DNA of 9,642 nt from Fidelibacterota bacterium (GCA_022564085.1 JADFMC010000053.1:1-9642); one strand, 5' to 3'. Shown: positions 1 through 6,776, counted from the first letter of the stretch. Notes: generated from the letters alone by a model not told the origin. Program-made: numbers and translations.

Positions 1-2248
1 AGTCGAAGATCGGTTTCAGACCCCCTTTCCAGATTTGGAGGAACGGGTTGGAACACGAGGCGGTCAACTCCGACGTTTGCTGCTCCGCCCAACTGTTGGC
101 CGGCAATACGATGTCCGCGTATTCACACGTAGCCGTCATTTCGATGTCCTGGCTGATAATCAACTCTATGCCCGGATTAACATTTTTCACCATCTCATAG
201 GCATACTTGGCATTGTTGAGCAGATTCACGTTGTTGTGCCAGATCATCTTGGTGGGTGTGGGCATGTGAGTTTCGCCCGTAAAGACTTTCCGCCCGTACT
301 TGGGTGTGTCAACGATCAGCGGCTTATCGCCGATGTTCCAGTAAGCAGGCTCTTCACCCCGGGCGGTAGCGCGGATTTTCAGATCTTTGGCCTTAGCCTT
401 GGGATCCAGATTGGGTTCAAAGGGATCCTCCGCCACCCAGGCCTTGAAGCCGGGACCCACCTGGTCCGAGCCCTGGAACAACCCGGCCTTATAGTTCCCG
501 GCCCAGGTATGGCAACCCGCTCCTGGCAGGCCGATATTACCGGTCAGGATCACCGGCAAATAGGCCGCGCGATTGGTCTCCACAGCATGGAACCAGTGGT
601 TCAACCCTTCGCCGATGTGGATGGCAGTCGGCTTGATAGTGGCGATGTCTTTGGCGAGTTGCTGGACCAGTTCTTTATTACAGTGCGTGATTTCCGCCAC
701 TGTATCCAGATCGTAGTCCTTGAGATGCACATGCTTATAGGCCCAGAACAGGGTACAAACATCGATCTCTTTTCCATCTAAACCGGTGACTTGTCCATCC
801 CATTCCAGCAGTGGATCGATGCCTCTGGCCTGCAGCTTCCCTCCGACGTCATCCCGGGTGAGGGGCTTGATCTCGCGGGAGAGCCGGTCGTAAACCGTAA
901 AATCGCCGATCTGCTCGTACTGCTCCTTTTTCAAACCGTGGATGGTGTAGCTGGGGCTGTCTGCTTTCAGTTGAGGCTGGTACCCAGGGATGAAGTCCTC
1001 CGGCTTCAGCCGCTTGAGGGTATCTTTCCTGATCAGCAGGGGGAAATCGGTGAATGCCTTGACAAATTTCTCGTCGTGCCAGTCGTTGTCGATGATAATT
1101 TTGGCAATACCAAGCAGGAGGGCCGCGTCGGTATTGGGACGAATGGTGATCCAGTAGTCCGCCTTGGAGGCGGATGGGCCGTATTCCGGTGAGACTACGA
1201 CCAGCTTGCCGCCCCGCTCCATGATTTCAGTGGCGAAATGGTTATCCGGCCGTTTATTCTCTACCATGTTCTTACCGATAGAGACGTGCAGCTTACTGAA
1301 GCGCATGTCGTTGAGGTCCACATCGGAGGCTTGCAACCCGTGAACGAACGGAAATCCCGGAGCCTGGTCGCCGTGCCAGGTATAGTTGGACCAGTTTCTC
1401 CCGCCGCGAGCCTCGCTTTTGGATACATTCCGCACGTGGGTATCCACCAGCGCAAGCGTGTTGGAAAACCGGTAGGCGCCGTATTTGCCGATGACGCCCA
1501 GTAGTCCCATGCCGCCCCGGAGCTTGATGGTCCGGGTGCCGGCGCCTTCCCAGTGCCGCAGCATCTCTTCAGGATAGCCTTGCTCTTGCAGACGCTTGCG
1601 GCCCGCATCGCCGCTATAGGTTTCGGCTATTTTGATGATCGCCTGCGCGATGTAATTCTCCACAGCCTCCCAGGAGATCTTTTCCAGGGTGTCCTGGCCT
1701 CGAGCGGTAAACTTAAATTTCTGCTTATTCGCCTTGGTGAGGAAAGGAAAACCAGCGTCCGCCCACTGTTTCCAGCCTCTGCGGACCAAGGGATATTTCA
1801 GCCGATAGCTGCCATAGATGCGCCGATGAAAAGTGAACCCGTTGGCGCAACCCCGGGGATTCCAGGCATAGGTGCATTGGTTACCATAGATATCTTTGAT
1901 TTTATGGTTGTCATAGTTCTGTTCGGAGCGAATCATCACACCGTTGCGGGTGAATGCCCGCAGGCGGCACTCATGGGTGCAGTTCGGGGAGCATATAAAG
2001 GTGAAACTATCGTCAGGTTTGTATTGATTCCGGTAAACTTTCTCCCAGCCCCGATGGGGGTAATAGCCCAAAGGATTTTCAATATCGGGGATGGTTTGCA
2101 GGTAAAACAGACTGCCGGGGGCGGCGGACAGCACTGCGATGCCGCCCAGGCCGGTGAATCCTGTCTTCAGAAAATCTTTCCGGCTGATGTTTTTACCATC
2201 AGCTGTTTTCTGATCCCGGTTAGTGTGCTCTTTCTTCGAATGGGCCAT
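1..2248 (-). CDS. nxrA-like: NxrA/NarG-like periplasmic molybdopterin oxidoreductase, alpha (catalytic) subunit, 3' end missing
   Basis: The first 749 codons are visible and the gene continues past the left edge; family members have about 1,100-1,150 residues. It is a type II DMSO-reductase-family catalytic subunit, binding Mo-bisMGD and one [4Fe-4S] cluster and interconverting nitrite and nitrate or a related oxyanion couple. The N-terminus has a Tat signal (SRKDFLK at 22-28, then a hydrophobic stretch), so the enzyme should fold in the cytoplasm and act in the periplasm. Cluster ligands are C86, C90, C94 (CSPNCTHEC) and C134 (PRGC). D294 in the motif WHGDQAPG aligns with the Mo-coordinating Asp of NarG. 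The segments CRLRAF, IRSEQNYD, WNPRG and GWKQWADAGFP are, from memory, near-identical to NxrA of Nitrospira and anammox bacteria. The start is fixed by GAGGAG seven bases upstream. It lies 29 nt downstream of the haem-subunit gene. Nitrate reduction, or selenate/chlorate chemistry, cannot be excluded from sequence alone. Confidence 0.9.
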   Translation of the reverse strand, partial: MAHSKKEHTNRDQKTADGKNISRKDFLKTGFTGLGGIAVLSAAPGSLFYLQTIPDIENPLGYYPHRGWEKVYRNQYKPDDSFTFICSPNCTHECRLRAFTRNGVMIRSEQNYDNHKIKDIYGNQCTYAWNPRGCANGFTFHRRIYGSYRLKYPLVRRGWKQWADAGFPFLTKANKQKFKFTARGQDTLEKISWEAVENYIAQAIIKIAETYSGDAGRKRLQEQGYPEEMLRHWEGAGTRTIKLRGGMGLLGVIGKYGAYRFSNTLALVDTHVRNVSKSEARGGRNWSNYTWHGDQAPGFPFVHGLQASDVDLNDMRFSKLHVSIGKNMVENKRPDNHFATEIMERGGKLVVVSPEYGPSASKADYWITIRPNTDAALLLGIAKIIIDNDWHDEKFVKAFTDFPLLIRKDTLKRLKPEDFIPGYQPQLKADSPSYTIHGLKKEQYEQIGDFTVYDRLSREIKPLTRDDVGGKLQARGIDPLLEWDGQVTGLDGKEIDVCTLFWAYKHVHLKDYDLDTVAEITHCNKELVQQLAKDIATIKPTAIHIGEGLNHWFHAVETNRAAYLPVILTGNIGLPGAGCHTWAGNYKAGLFQGSDQVGPGFKAWVAEDPFEPNLDPKAKAKDLKIRATARGEEPAYWNIGDKPLIVDTPKYGRKVFTGETHMPTPTKMIWHNNVNLLNNAKYAYEMVKNVNPGIELIISQDIEMTATCEYADIVLPANSWAEQQTSELTASCSNPFLQIWKGGLKPIFD

Positions 2249-2255
2249 TTCGGTG

Positions 2256-2261
2256 CTCCTC
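2256..2261 (-). promoter_or_regulatory. Ribosome binding site of the NxrA-like gene
   Basis: The minus strand reads GAGGAG here, seven bases before the ATG that ends at 2248. It sits in the 29-nt gap after the stop codon of the preceding haem-subunit gene and supports coupled expression from one transcript. Confidence 0.75.
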
Positions 2262-2277
2262 AACTATGGATATATTT

Positions 2278-3867
2278 TCACTGTTGAAAAACTAGCGTGT
2301 ACCAGGTGGAGATCATCTTTTGTCCGTCGCGATCCCTTTCACTGCCGTCCCACACGGCGAATGCGACCGGGTAGGTTCCGCCGGCGTGGAACTGAACATC
2401 CTGCCCCCTGCTGGAGTTCATCTCACTCACCAGAACAACCCGCCATTTTCGCCCATCCCAGACCCCCTTGCCGAGGACGTTTTGAGCATCATCCGGTTGC
2501 GGGGTCAATGTCTCGGGTCCGGCGGCATTGACATCCTCAACCGGGGTAAGGATCTCTTCGATGGAGGAAATGTTCCCGGCATCCCGCCCAGGGAGATAGG
2601 TGAGTTCGGCCATCTCGAAGGGATAAGTTTCCACATCACCATCGCTCGCCCGGCGCCCATAGGCAAGTTCAATATCCGGTACTTGATCACGGTCCTGACG
2701 CCACTGCCACTCGGCTTTCCAGAACCATATATTGGCCGGGTTTACGGGTGATCCCATGCCATGAAATCCCGGCTCACCGGATAAGGAGAACTGCACCGCC
2801 GCTGCATCCTGAAAATCCTGGACCCGGTAATTGGCTCCATTCTCAGTGCCATCTTCCCACTCCAGCAGCACGGCCAGATATCGATTGTTATACAATACTT
2901 TCACATCTACATAATCGAGGTTCCGGCCCTTCCTTTGCCACAAGCGCGAGATGGGAATCGAAACGGCCGGGACTGTTTCCCATACCGCGGCACGGGGATT
3001 ATTCAAGTCGGCCTTGGTAAGTGAGTCGGCCACCTTCTGAGTAAAGATCGATCCATCCGCGGGTGGCATGTTGCGCTCGGCCCGGGCGCCGGCAGTTTCC
3101 AGACTTTTCACGTAATAGACCAATCCCCACAGCATTTCCTGCCGCTCTTGATCCGACTCACCCACATCCTCCAGGATCTCGAGATAGGAAGGCATGGGTG
3201 TGCCGGTCATACCGGTTACGAAGCGCAGATAGAGTTCTTCCACGCTACCCCCGCCCAGGTAGGTCCCGCGAGTGAAATCCCGGACCTGGATAGGGTATCC
3301 AAAATCATCTTTCAACATACTGGCGGAAGGTCCGTCCCCCTTGCCCGTATGGCCGTGACACTGGTTGCACCCCAGGTCGCTGTACAGTTGCTTCCCTAAC
3401 CCCACCAACCGCTCCGTTTCCGCCAGGGGGGAGAGCACTTCCACAGATACCGGCGTCTTATCCGCAAAACCGCCCAGCTGCTTGACTTGATCCACCAGGG
3501 CTATGATTTCGGCGGTATCCAGAAAATAGAAAGAGGGCATGGCTGTTCCCGGCATGCCATTCACGATGGTTTTAGCGAGGTCGTTATTCGTGGGTAACTC
3601 ACCATCTACGGTAGATCGCAATTTGAAACGACCTGATGTGAAATCTCTCGGTTTGGGATATAAAACATAGGCCAGTGGGCCATCGCCGGCCCCGGTCCCG
3701 CCGTGGCAAGGCATACAATATTCGCTGTACAGCAGTTGACCCGGCGATTGGGCGGCAGGGATAGTGCCTCGTTTTGCAGGGACTGAGGCGATGTTTGAGC
3801 ACGCGAATGAAACGATTATGATCATCATTGCGCCTGGTAGAAGCCTACCATTTGTGCTGGCCGGCAT
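2278..3867 (-). CDS. nxrC-like: Di-haem cytochrome c fused to a DMSO-reductase-type gamma (haem b) domain, NxrC-like
   Basis: A 529-residue exported electron-transfer protein. Residues 1-23 form a signal peptide; a Cys at 23 (SFAC) could mark a lipoprotein, but the lipobox is poor. Two class I cytochrome c domains follow. The first has C51-x2-C54-H55 with distal-Met candidates M105/M110. The second has C167-x2-C170-H171 with M220/M225. Both share the pattern GMxGTxMPS after the haem site, so they look like a duplicated domain. Residues about 293-527 resemble the ethylbenzene dehydrogenase-type gamma subunit that binds haem b; the segment HGMGSPVNPANIWFWKAEW is typical, and M371 is a candidate axial ligand. 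The protein lies between the regulator and the catalytic subunit, so it probably carries electrons between the enzyme and periplasmic cytochromes. The start is supported by a strong ribosome binding site. The assignment as third subunit rests on domain similarity and gene order. Confidence 0.88.
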   Translation of the reverse strand: MPASTNGRLLPGAMMIIIVSFACSNIASVPAKRGTIPAAQSPGQLLYSEYCMPCHGGTGAGDGPLAYVLYPKPRDFTSGRFKLRSTVDGELPTNNDLAKTIVNGMPGTAMPSFYFLDTAEIIALVDQVKQLGGFADKTPVSVEVLSPLAETERLVGLGKQLYSDLGCNQCHGHTGKGDGPSASMLKDDFGYPIQVRDFTRGTYLGGGSVEELYLRFVTGMTGTPMPSYLEILEDVGESDQERQEMLWGLVYYVKSLETAGARAERNMPPADGSIFTQKVADSLTKADLNNPRAAVWETVPAVSIPISRLWQRKGRNLDYVDVKVLYNNRYLAVLLEWEDGTENGANYRVQDFQDAAAVQFSLSGEPGFHGMGSPVNPANIWFWKAEWQWRQDRDQVPDIELAYGRRASDGDVETYPFEMAELTYLPGRDAGNISSIEEILTPVEDVNAAGPETLTPQPDDAQNVLGKGVWDGRKWRVVLVSEMNSSRGQDVQFHAGGTYPVAFAVWDGSERDRDGQKMISTWYTLVFQQ

Positions 3868-3872
3868 TATAT

Positions 3873-3885
3873 CTCCCTCCCCTCC
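3873..3885 (-). promoter_or_regulatory. Purine-rich ribosome binding site of the haem-subunit gene
   Basis: The minus strand reads GGAGGGGAGGGAG, five bases before the ATG at 3867. It fills most of the 24-nt gap after the Rrf2 stop codon, indicating translation from a shared mRNA and fixing the start of the cytochrome gene. The double Shine-Dalgarno core is unusually strong. Confidence 0.8.
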
Positions 3886-3891
3886 ATAATT

Positions 3892-4341
3892 TTATCGAAC
3901 CAGGGGCACTACCTTGCTCTCCAGCAAGGTGTCGCCTGTTTCCAGATCTGCAAATTCATCCAAACTTTTCTCCCTGAACAGGGTCATGATGGAACCCTTG
4001 ATGTTTTTCCAATAATTGTGAATTGGGCAGTGGTTGGCTTCTCCACAGCCTTCCAGACCCAGGACGCAACGGTCGAATAAATCCGGCCCCTCAATGGCTG
4101 AGACAATATCGTATAGCCTGATCTCGGATGGCTGCCTGGCAAGGGCAACACCGCCATTGGGACCGGTGTAGGAATCGAGGATATGCGCTTTGATCAGCCG
4201 TTGGGCTACTTTGCCGAGTTGAAAGTAGGAAATGCCAGACTGATCGGCTATTTTTTTGATGGGGATGTATTCACCCCCGGGATGGCGAGACAGGCACAAC
4301 ACCAGCCGGATAGCATATTCGGACGTCTTGGATAGCAACAT
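3892..4341 (-). CDS. Rrf2-family iron-sulfur transcriptional regulator (NsrR/IscR-like)
   Basis: A 149-residue Rrf2 regulator of usual length. The winged helix-turn-helix covers about residues 1-70: SEYAIRLVLCLS helix, IPIKKIADQSGIS recognition region, and the GPNGGVALAR wing. A dimerisation helix follows, with three cysteines C92, C99 and C105 (C-x6-C-x5-C). In NsrR and IscR such cysteines hold a [4Fe-4S] or [2Fe-2S] cluster. E8 occupies the position of the acidic fourth ligand known from Streptomyces NsrR (D8). It is first in an apparent operon with the haem protein and the NxrA-like subunit. A role in sensing nitric oxide, oxygen or iron-sulfur status and controlling this nitrogen-oxide enzyme is a reasonable inference. 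No clear Shine-Dalgarno precedes the ATG. IscR-type function is the main alternative. Confidence 0.9.
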   Translation of the reverse strand: MLLSKTSEYAIRLVLCLSRHPGGEYIPIKKIADQSGISYFQLGKVAQRLIKAHILDSYTGPNGGVALARQPSEIRLYDIVSAIEGPDLFDRCVLGLEGCGEANHCPIHNYWKNIKGSIMTLFREKSLDEFADLETGDTLLESKVVPLVR

Positions 4342-4371
4342 TAAAGATTCAAGCGGCTGTATTCTTAAAAC

Positions 4372-4399
4372 AATTTAACCACAGTAATCCCAGCGTCAA
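4372..4399 (-). promoter_or_regulatory. Candidate promoter of the Rrf2-cytochrome-NxrA operon
   Basis: On the minus strand TTGACG (4394-4399) and TAAATT (4372-4377) are separated by 16 bases, giving a leader of roughly 25-30 nt before the Rrf2 ATG. The same bases also nearly fit the Bacteroidetes-type pattern TTTG-N19-TAnnTTTG (one T short). No convincing NsrR dyad is seen. The -10 match is moderate (4 of 6). Confidence 0.4.
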
Positions 4400-4432
4400 A
4401 ATGAATTGTCCCATATAGGCCGCTGGCTTCCG

Positions 4433-4465
4433 CGACCCGGGCGGGAATCGAACCTGCGCCCAGGG
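4433..4465 (-). other. tRNA 3'-end remnant (T-arm plus acceptor strand), possible attachment-site scar
   Basis: On the minus strand a T-arm is readable: stem GCAGG, loop TTCGATT, stem CCCGC with one A-C mismatch. It is followed by seven bases CCGGGTC, where the 3' acceptor strand would be, and a discriminator-like G at 4433. No matching 5' acceptor strand (GACCCGG), D-arm or anticodon arm precedes it, so this is not an intact tRNA. It differs from the tRNA-Leu in this window. The same bases can form a hairpin (4436-4465: CCC-T-GGGCG against CGCCC-GGG). Short tRNA 3' ends of this size are typical of integrative-element attachment sites, but no integrase is visible. Confidence 0.45.
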
Positions 4466-5210
4466 CTGAATAGGCCGCTGTTTATCGTAGGGAGAGGGCG
4501 AGTAGGTTGCTGTTAGACTGCTGCTCCTTCCTGAAATACTGAATGATAATCAAAAGCAGTTAGTAAGCGTAGTGCCTTTTCAGGAGAATGGTTTCCAGTC
4601 GGTAACCGGGATAGCGGTGACAAGGAGCGGTGACCGGGGGACAAATATTCGGTTTCTGAGCCCGACGATCAGTTAGTAAAAACAATAGCTTATGAGGCCA
4701 ACGTGACTATTTCGTGCCCGTACTGCTATAAGGCCCCACAGGTCGAAGGATCGGTGGAGCTTTACTTTTACTGCTGGTGGATATTATGCCTCCCGAAAAT
4801 GAAGCCGTTTCAATTCATCGATTTTCCATTTGATGTATAGTACTTGGGCCTCGCAATTACTAATCTATGAGGCCAAAAACAAATCCTGTCGTCGGCAAAA
4901 ATGGCCGAGTTCACGGGGGAAAACTGTTTTGAAATAATGCACGAATAATCGATGTGGACTCAGATTAGTTCGAAATCCAGGGAATAATCCCCTCCCATCC
5001 TATCGCTGTTGTATTCGCTATTTTTAATAATTCGATCTATGTCTTGTACACAAATTCTACAGATAGGATGTGAGATAAAATCAGAATGATAGAGAGAAAC
5101 CAATGAACTCCTGGTACCAGCGACATACTGAAGTGATCCGGAACTATTCCCGGATTAAAGACGATACCCCGCGATTCCGTTATACTACAGATTGACTGGA
5201 TTCCCCTGAG
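4466..5210. other. Gene-poor stretch left of the winged-helix gene
   Basis: No convincing gene was found over about 745 bases. The stretch is visibly more AT-rich than the operon to its left. Short open frames exist, including one at 4634-4840 (plus) that encodes a CPYC pair followed by two more cysteines, resembling a small zinc ribbon, with only a GTG (4703) as start and no ribosome binding site. An 11-bp direct repeat, TATGAGGCCAA, occurs at 4691-4701 and 4867-4877. The stretch looks like decayed or non-coding sequence. Confidence 0.5.
4703..4840 (+). CDS. Possible tiny zinc-ribbon-like ORF, doubtful
   Basis: A 45-codon frame beginning with GTG, open upstream to 4634. It encodes SCPYC at residues 4-8 and further cysteines at 24 and 29, a spacing that could bind zinc but is not a recognised family signature. 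There is no Shine-Dalgarno sequence. It lies alone in a gene-poor region and could be a remnant or a chance frame. Confidence 0.12.
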   Translation: MTISCPYCYKAPQVEGSVELYFYCWWILCLPKMKPFQFIDFPFDV

Positions 5211-5687
5211 TTGACACTGGATACTCACCTTCGATTATTCACAATCAATGAAGTGGCCAAGATCTTAAAGCGGGCGCCAGCAACTGTGCGGAAGTATGTC
5301 AAGGTGAAGAAACTGGTACCAGATGGAAAGCAGATTGTGGGTGCCAGGGAGCAGCTGCTGTGCACCCCTGAGGCTGTTGCAGGTTATCATTCTCCAGGCT
5401 ATGACATATTCTCCTCGCATTATCATAAGGAGTATGTACCTGATTACCGATTTGATCATTGGGGTAATGATAATCGACTCAAGACTGGGGCCCAACTGCA
5501 GGAGCTGTTTCATATCTCTGACGATCAGTACCGCCGGGATCGGGAGAAGAAATTGCTCGTCGCGGATACCAACCATGACTCACATGATGCTACTGAGCAC
5601 AGGCACAAACCCAGCACCATCAGGGCCTATCTTAAGAAGATAAGGGTGACCCCGATGAAGCGGCTGAAATGGCACCAGGAAAAATAG
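5211..5687 (+). CDS. Protein with two tandem winged helix-turn-helix units (excisionase/MerR-like), function unknown
   Basis: A predicted 158-residue DNA-binding protein. Residues 9-60 form a MerR/excisionase-type winged helix: LFTINEVAKILKRAPATVRK, then KKLVPDGK as wing and CTPEAVAGY as closing helix. Residues about 90-142 repeat the architecture more loosely: LKTGAQLQELFHISDDQYRR, KKLLVADT, then STIRAYLKK. A third related unit follows in another frame (5669-5824), so the original gene may have been longer. The start is uncertain: TTG at 5211 is the first reasonable codon after an in-frame stop at 5193-5195, and no ribosome binding site is seen. Such proteins act as excisionases, plasmid or phage regulators, or targeting factors; nothing nearby decides among these. 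I do not recognise a named family for the tandem form. Confidence 0.55.
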   Translation: MTLDTHLRLFTINEVAKILKRAPATVRKYVKVKKLVPDGKQIVGAREQLLCTPEAVAGYHSPGYDIFSSHYHKEYVPDYRFDHWGNDNRLKTGAQLQELFHISDDQYRRDREKKLLVADTNHDSHDATEHRHKPSTIRAYLKKIRVTPMKRLKWHQEK

Positions 5688-5824
5688 GATACCACAATTC
5701 TTTGCTGGTCCGTGAAAAGATATGCGAGCTGTTCCGGTTGGGACCGTCGGTTTTTAAAAGTGCTATAGATAACCAGATGATTGCCAGTGTTGTGGAGTGC
5801 ACCCCTAAAGCTGGACACATCTGA
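5669..5824 (+). pseudogene. Third helix-turn-helix unit, overlapping frame, interrupted by the IS3 element
   Basis: An ATG at 5669 overlaps the end of the preceding gene by 19 bases and opens a 51-codon frame that ends inside the IS left terminus. The native part (to 5792) reads LLVREKICELFRLGPSVFKS and a short tail, resembling the ELFHISDDQYRR unit of the upstream protein and spaced about 73 codons from it, against about 81 between the first two units. Removing the element and one TTG copy gives an open frame that stops at 6816-6818, about 49 residues in total. It may be a separate overlapping gene, or the frameshifted C-terminus of the upstream gene. An antisense frame is also open here, so coding is not certain. 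Confidence 0.4.
5790..5792. repeat. Left copy of the 3-bp target site duplication (TTG)
   Basis: TTG directly precedes the left terminal repeat and recurs directly after the right one at 6790-6792. IS3-family elements generate 3-4 bp duplications. Three bases could match by chance (1 in 64), but they coincide exactly with both independently defined ends. Confidence 0.7.
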
Positions 5825-5840
5825 GTAAAAGTTAATACAT
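5793..5840 (+). repeat. IS left terminal inverted repeat (IRL)
   Basis: Aligned without gaps to the reverse complement of 6742-6789, 35 of 48 bases agree. The outer 25 share 20, including CTGGACA/TTGGACA cores, and the innermost 11 (AGTTAATACAT) are identical. The 12 bases between are nearly unrelated, which suggests two separate conserved blocks such as transposase contacts. Confidence 0.88.
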
Positions 5841-5900
5841 TGCCGGCAGGCCCTTGATCATCAGCGGTCCCGGCCCGGCACCGTCAAATGGGGGTGCCAA

Positions 5901-6776
5901 ATGATGGATTTACCCCGGAGCACGTACTACTATAAGTCGAGGGATAAGACCGGGAAAGAGCGGGAAGATGCTGATCTACGTGACCGCATAGAGCGGTTGG
6001 CCCTGCGTTTCCCCCGCTATGGTTACCGGCGCGTGACGGCTCAACTGAAGCGGGATGGCCTGAAGGTGAACCACAAACGGGTTCTGCGGATCATGGGGGC
6101 TTCGGATCTGCTGTGCCGGGTCAAACGGAAGTTCGTACGAACCACCGACAGTAATCATGATTACCGGATATACCCGAACCTCTACCGTAACAGGGTTCCT
6201 GATGGCCCCAACCAGGTATGGGTGGCGGACATCACCTACATCCGGTTGTCGACCGACTTCGTTTACTTGGCAGTGATCCTGGATGCTTACTCAAGGAAGG
6301 TGGTAGGCTGGTCACTGTCCCGAAAGATCGATGCTCAGTTGACCTGTGCAGCGCTGAAGGTGGCCATCACGTCACGGTGGCCGTCCAGGGGATGCATCCA
6401 TCACTCCGATCGAGGTGTTCAGTACGCTGCGCAGGTCTACACTGAACTCTTGCAGGAACACGGGTTCCAGATCAGCATGTCGCGTAGAGGTAATCCCTAC
6501 GACAATGCTCAGGCCGAGAGTTTTTTCAAGACCCTCAAATGCGAAGAGGTGTACCTGACGGAATATAGCTCCATGAAAGAGGTCAAGAACCGGCTTGGTG
6601 AGTTTATTGATCAGGTCTATAACAAAGAGAGGCTACATTCGGCGCTGGGCCTGCCCGGCCAGGGCTACGTCAGTCCAGCGGAGTTTGAATACCACGCCAA
6701 CGCCAACGGCGGGGAAATCAACAACAACGGGCATAAAGGGGATGTATTAACTTGGCAGGAAATCTGTCCAACTTGA
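5901..6776 (+). CDS. IS3-family transposase OrfB (DDE recombinase)
   Basis: A 291-residue catalytic subunit. An HTH_21-type segment (RYGYRRVTAQLKRDG, residues 39-53) precedes an rve integrase core. Catalytic residues are D110 (WVADITY), D170 (HHSDRGVQYA) and E206 (NAQAESFFKTLK), spaced D-59-D-35-E, the classic IS3 signature; K213 lies seven residues after E206, as conserved in the family. The reading frame is intact and ends inside the right terminal repeat. The frame is open upstream to 5829, but the residues before the ATG do not form an OrfA. A GGGGGTG seven bases upstream could serve for initiation. OrfB normally works as the C-terminal part of an OrfAB fusion that recognises the ends, so catalytic competence alone does not imply transposition. 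Confidence 0.92.
   Translation: MMDLPRSTYYYKSRDKTGKEREDADLRDRIERLALRFPRYGYRRVTAQLKRDGLKVNHKRVLRIMGASDLLCRVKRKFVRTTDSNHDYRIYPNLYRNRVPDGPNQVWVADITYIRLSTDFVYLAVILDAYSRKVVGWSLSRKIDAQLTCAALKVAITSRWPSRGCIHHSDRGVQYAAQVYTELLQEHGFQISMSRRGNPYDNAQAESFFKTLKCEEVYLTEYSSMKEVKNRLGEFIDQVYNKERLHSALGLPGQGYVSPAEFEYHANANGGEINNNGHKGDVLTWQEICPT

Noticed and set aside
35..2287. Several long plus-strand open frames (35-781, 791-1192, 1553-2287)
   Set aside because: They are antisense to the NxrA-like gene, lack ribosome binding sites and known motifs, and the minus-strand frame is unbroken with strong family motifs.
2320..3399. Plus-strand frames opposite the cytochrome gene
   Set aside because: Shadows of a clearly coding minus-strand gene; rich in Pro, Arg and His, as expected from antisense of GC-rich codons.
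4430..4510. Complete tRNA on the minus strand
   Set aside because: Only the T-arm and 3' acceptor side are present; no D-arm, anticodon arm or matching 5' acceptor strand could be folded.
5037..5228. 63-codon minus-strand frame
   Set aside because: No ribosome binding site, no motif, and it overlaps the start of the better supported winged-helix gene.
5627..5820. Minus-strand frames of 62-63 codons left of the IS
   Set aside because: Antisense to the helix-turn-helix frames and starting inside the IS end; the one linked to the orphan signal peptide is treated as a reconstruction question only.
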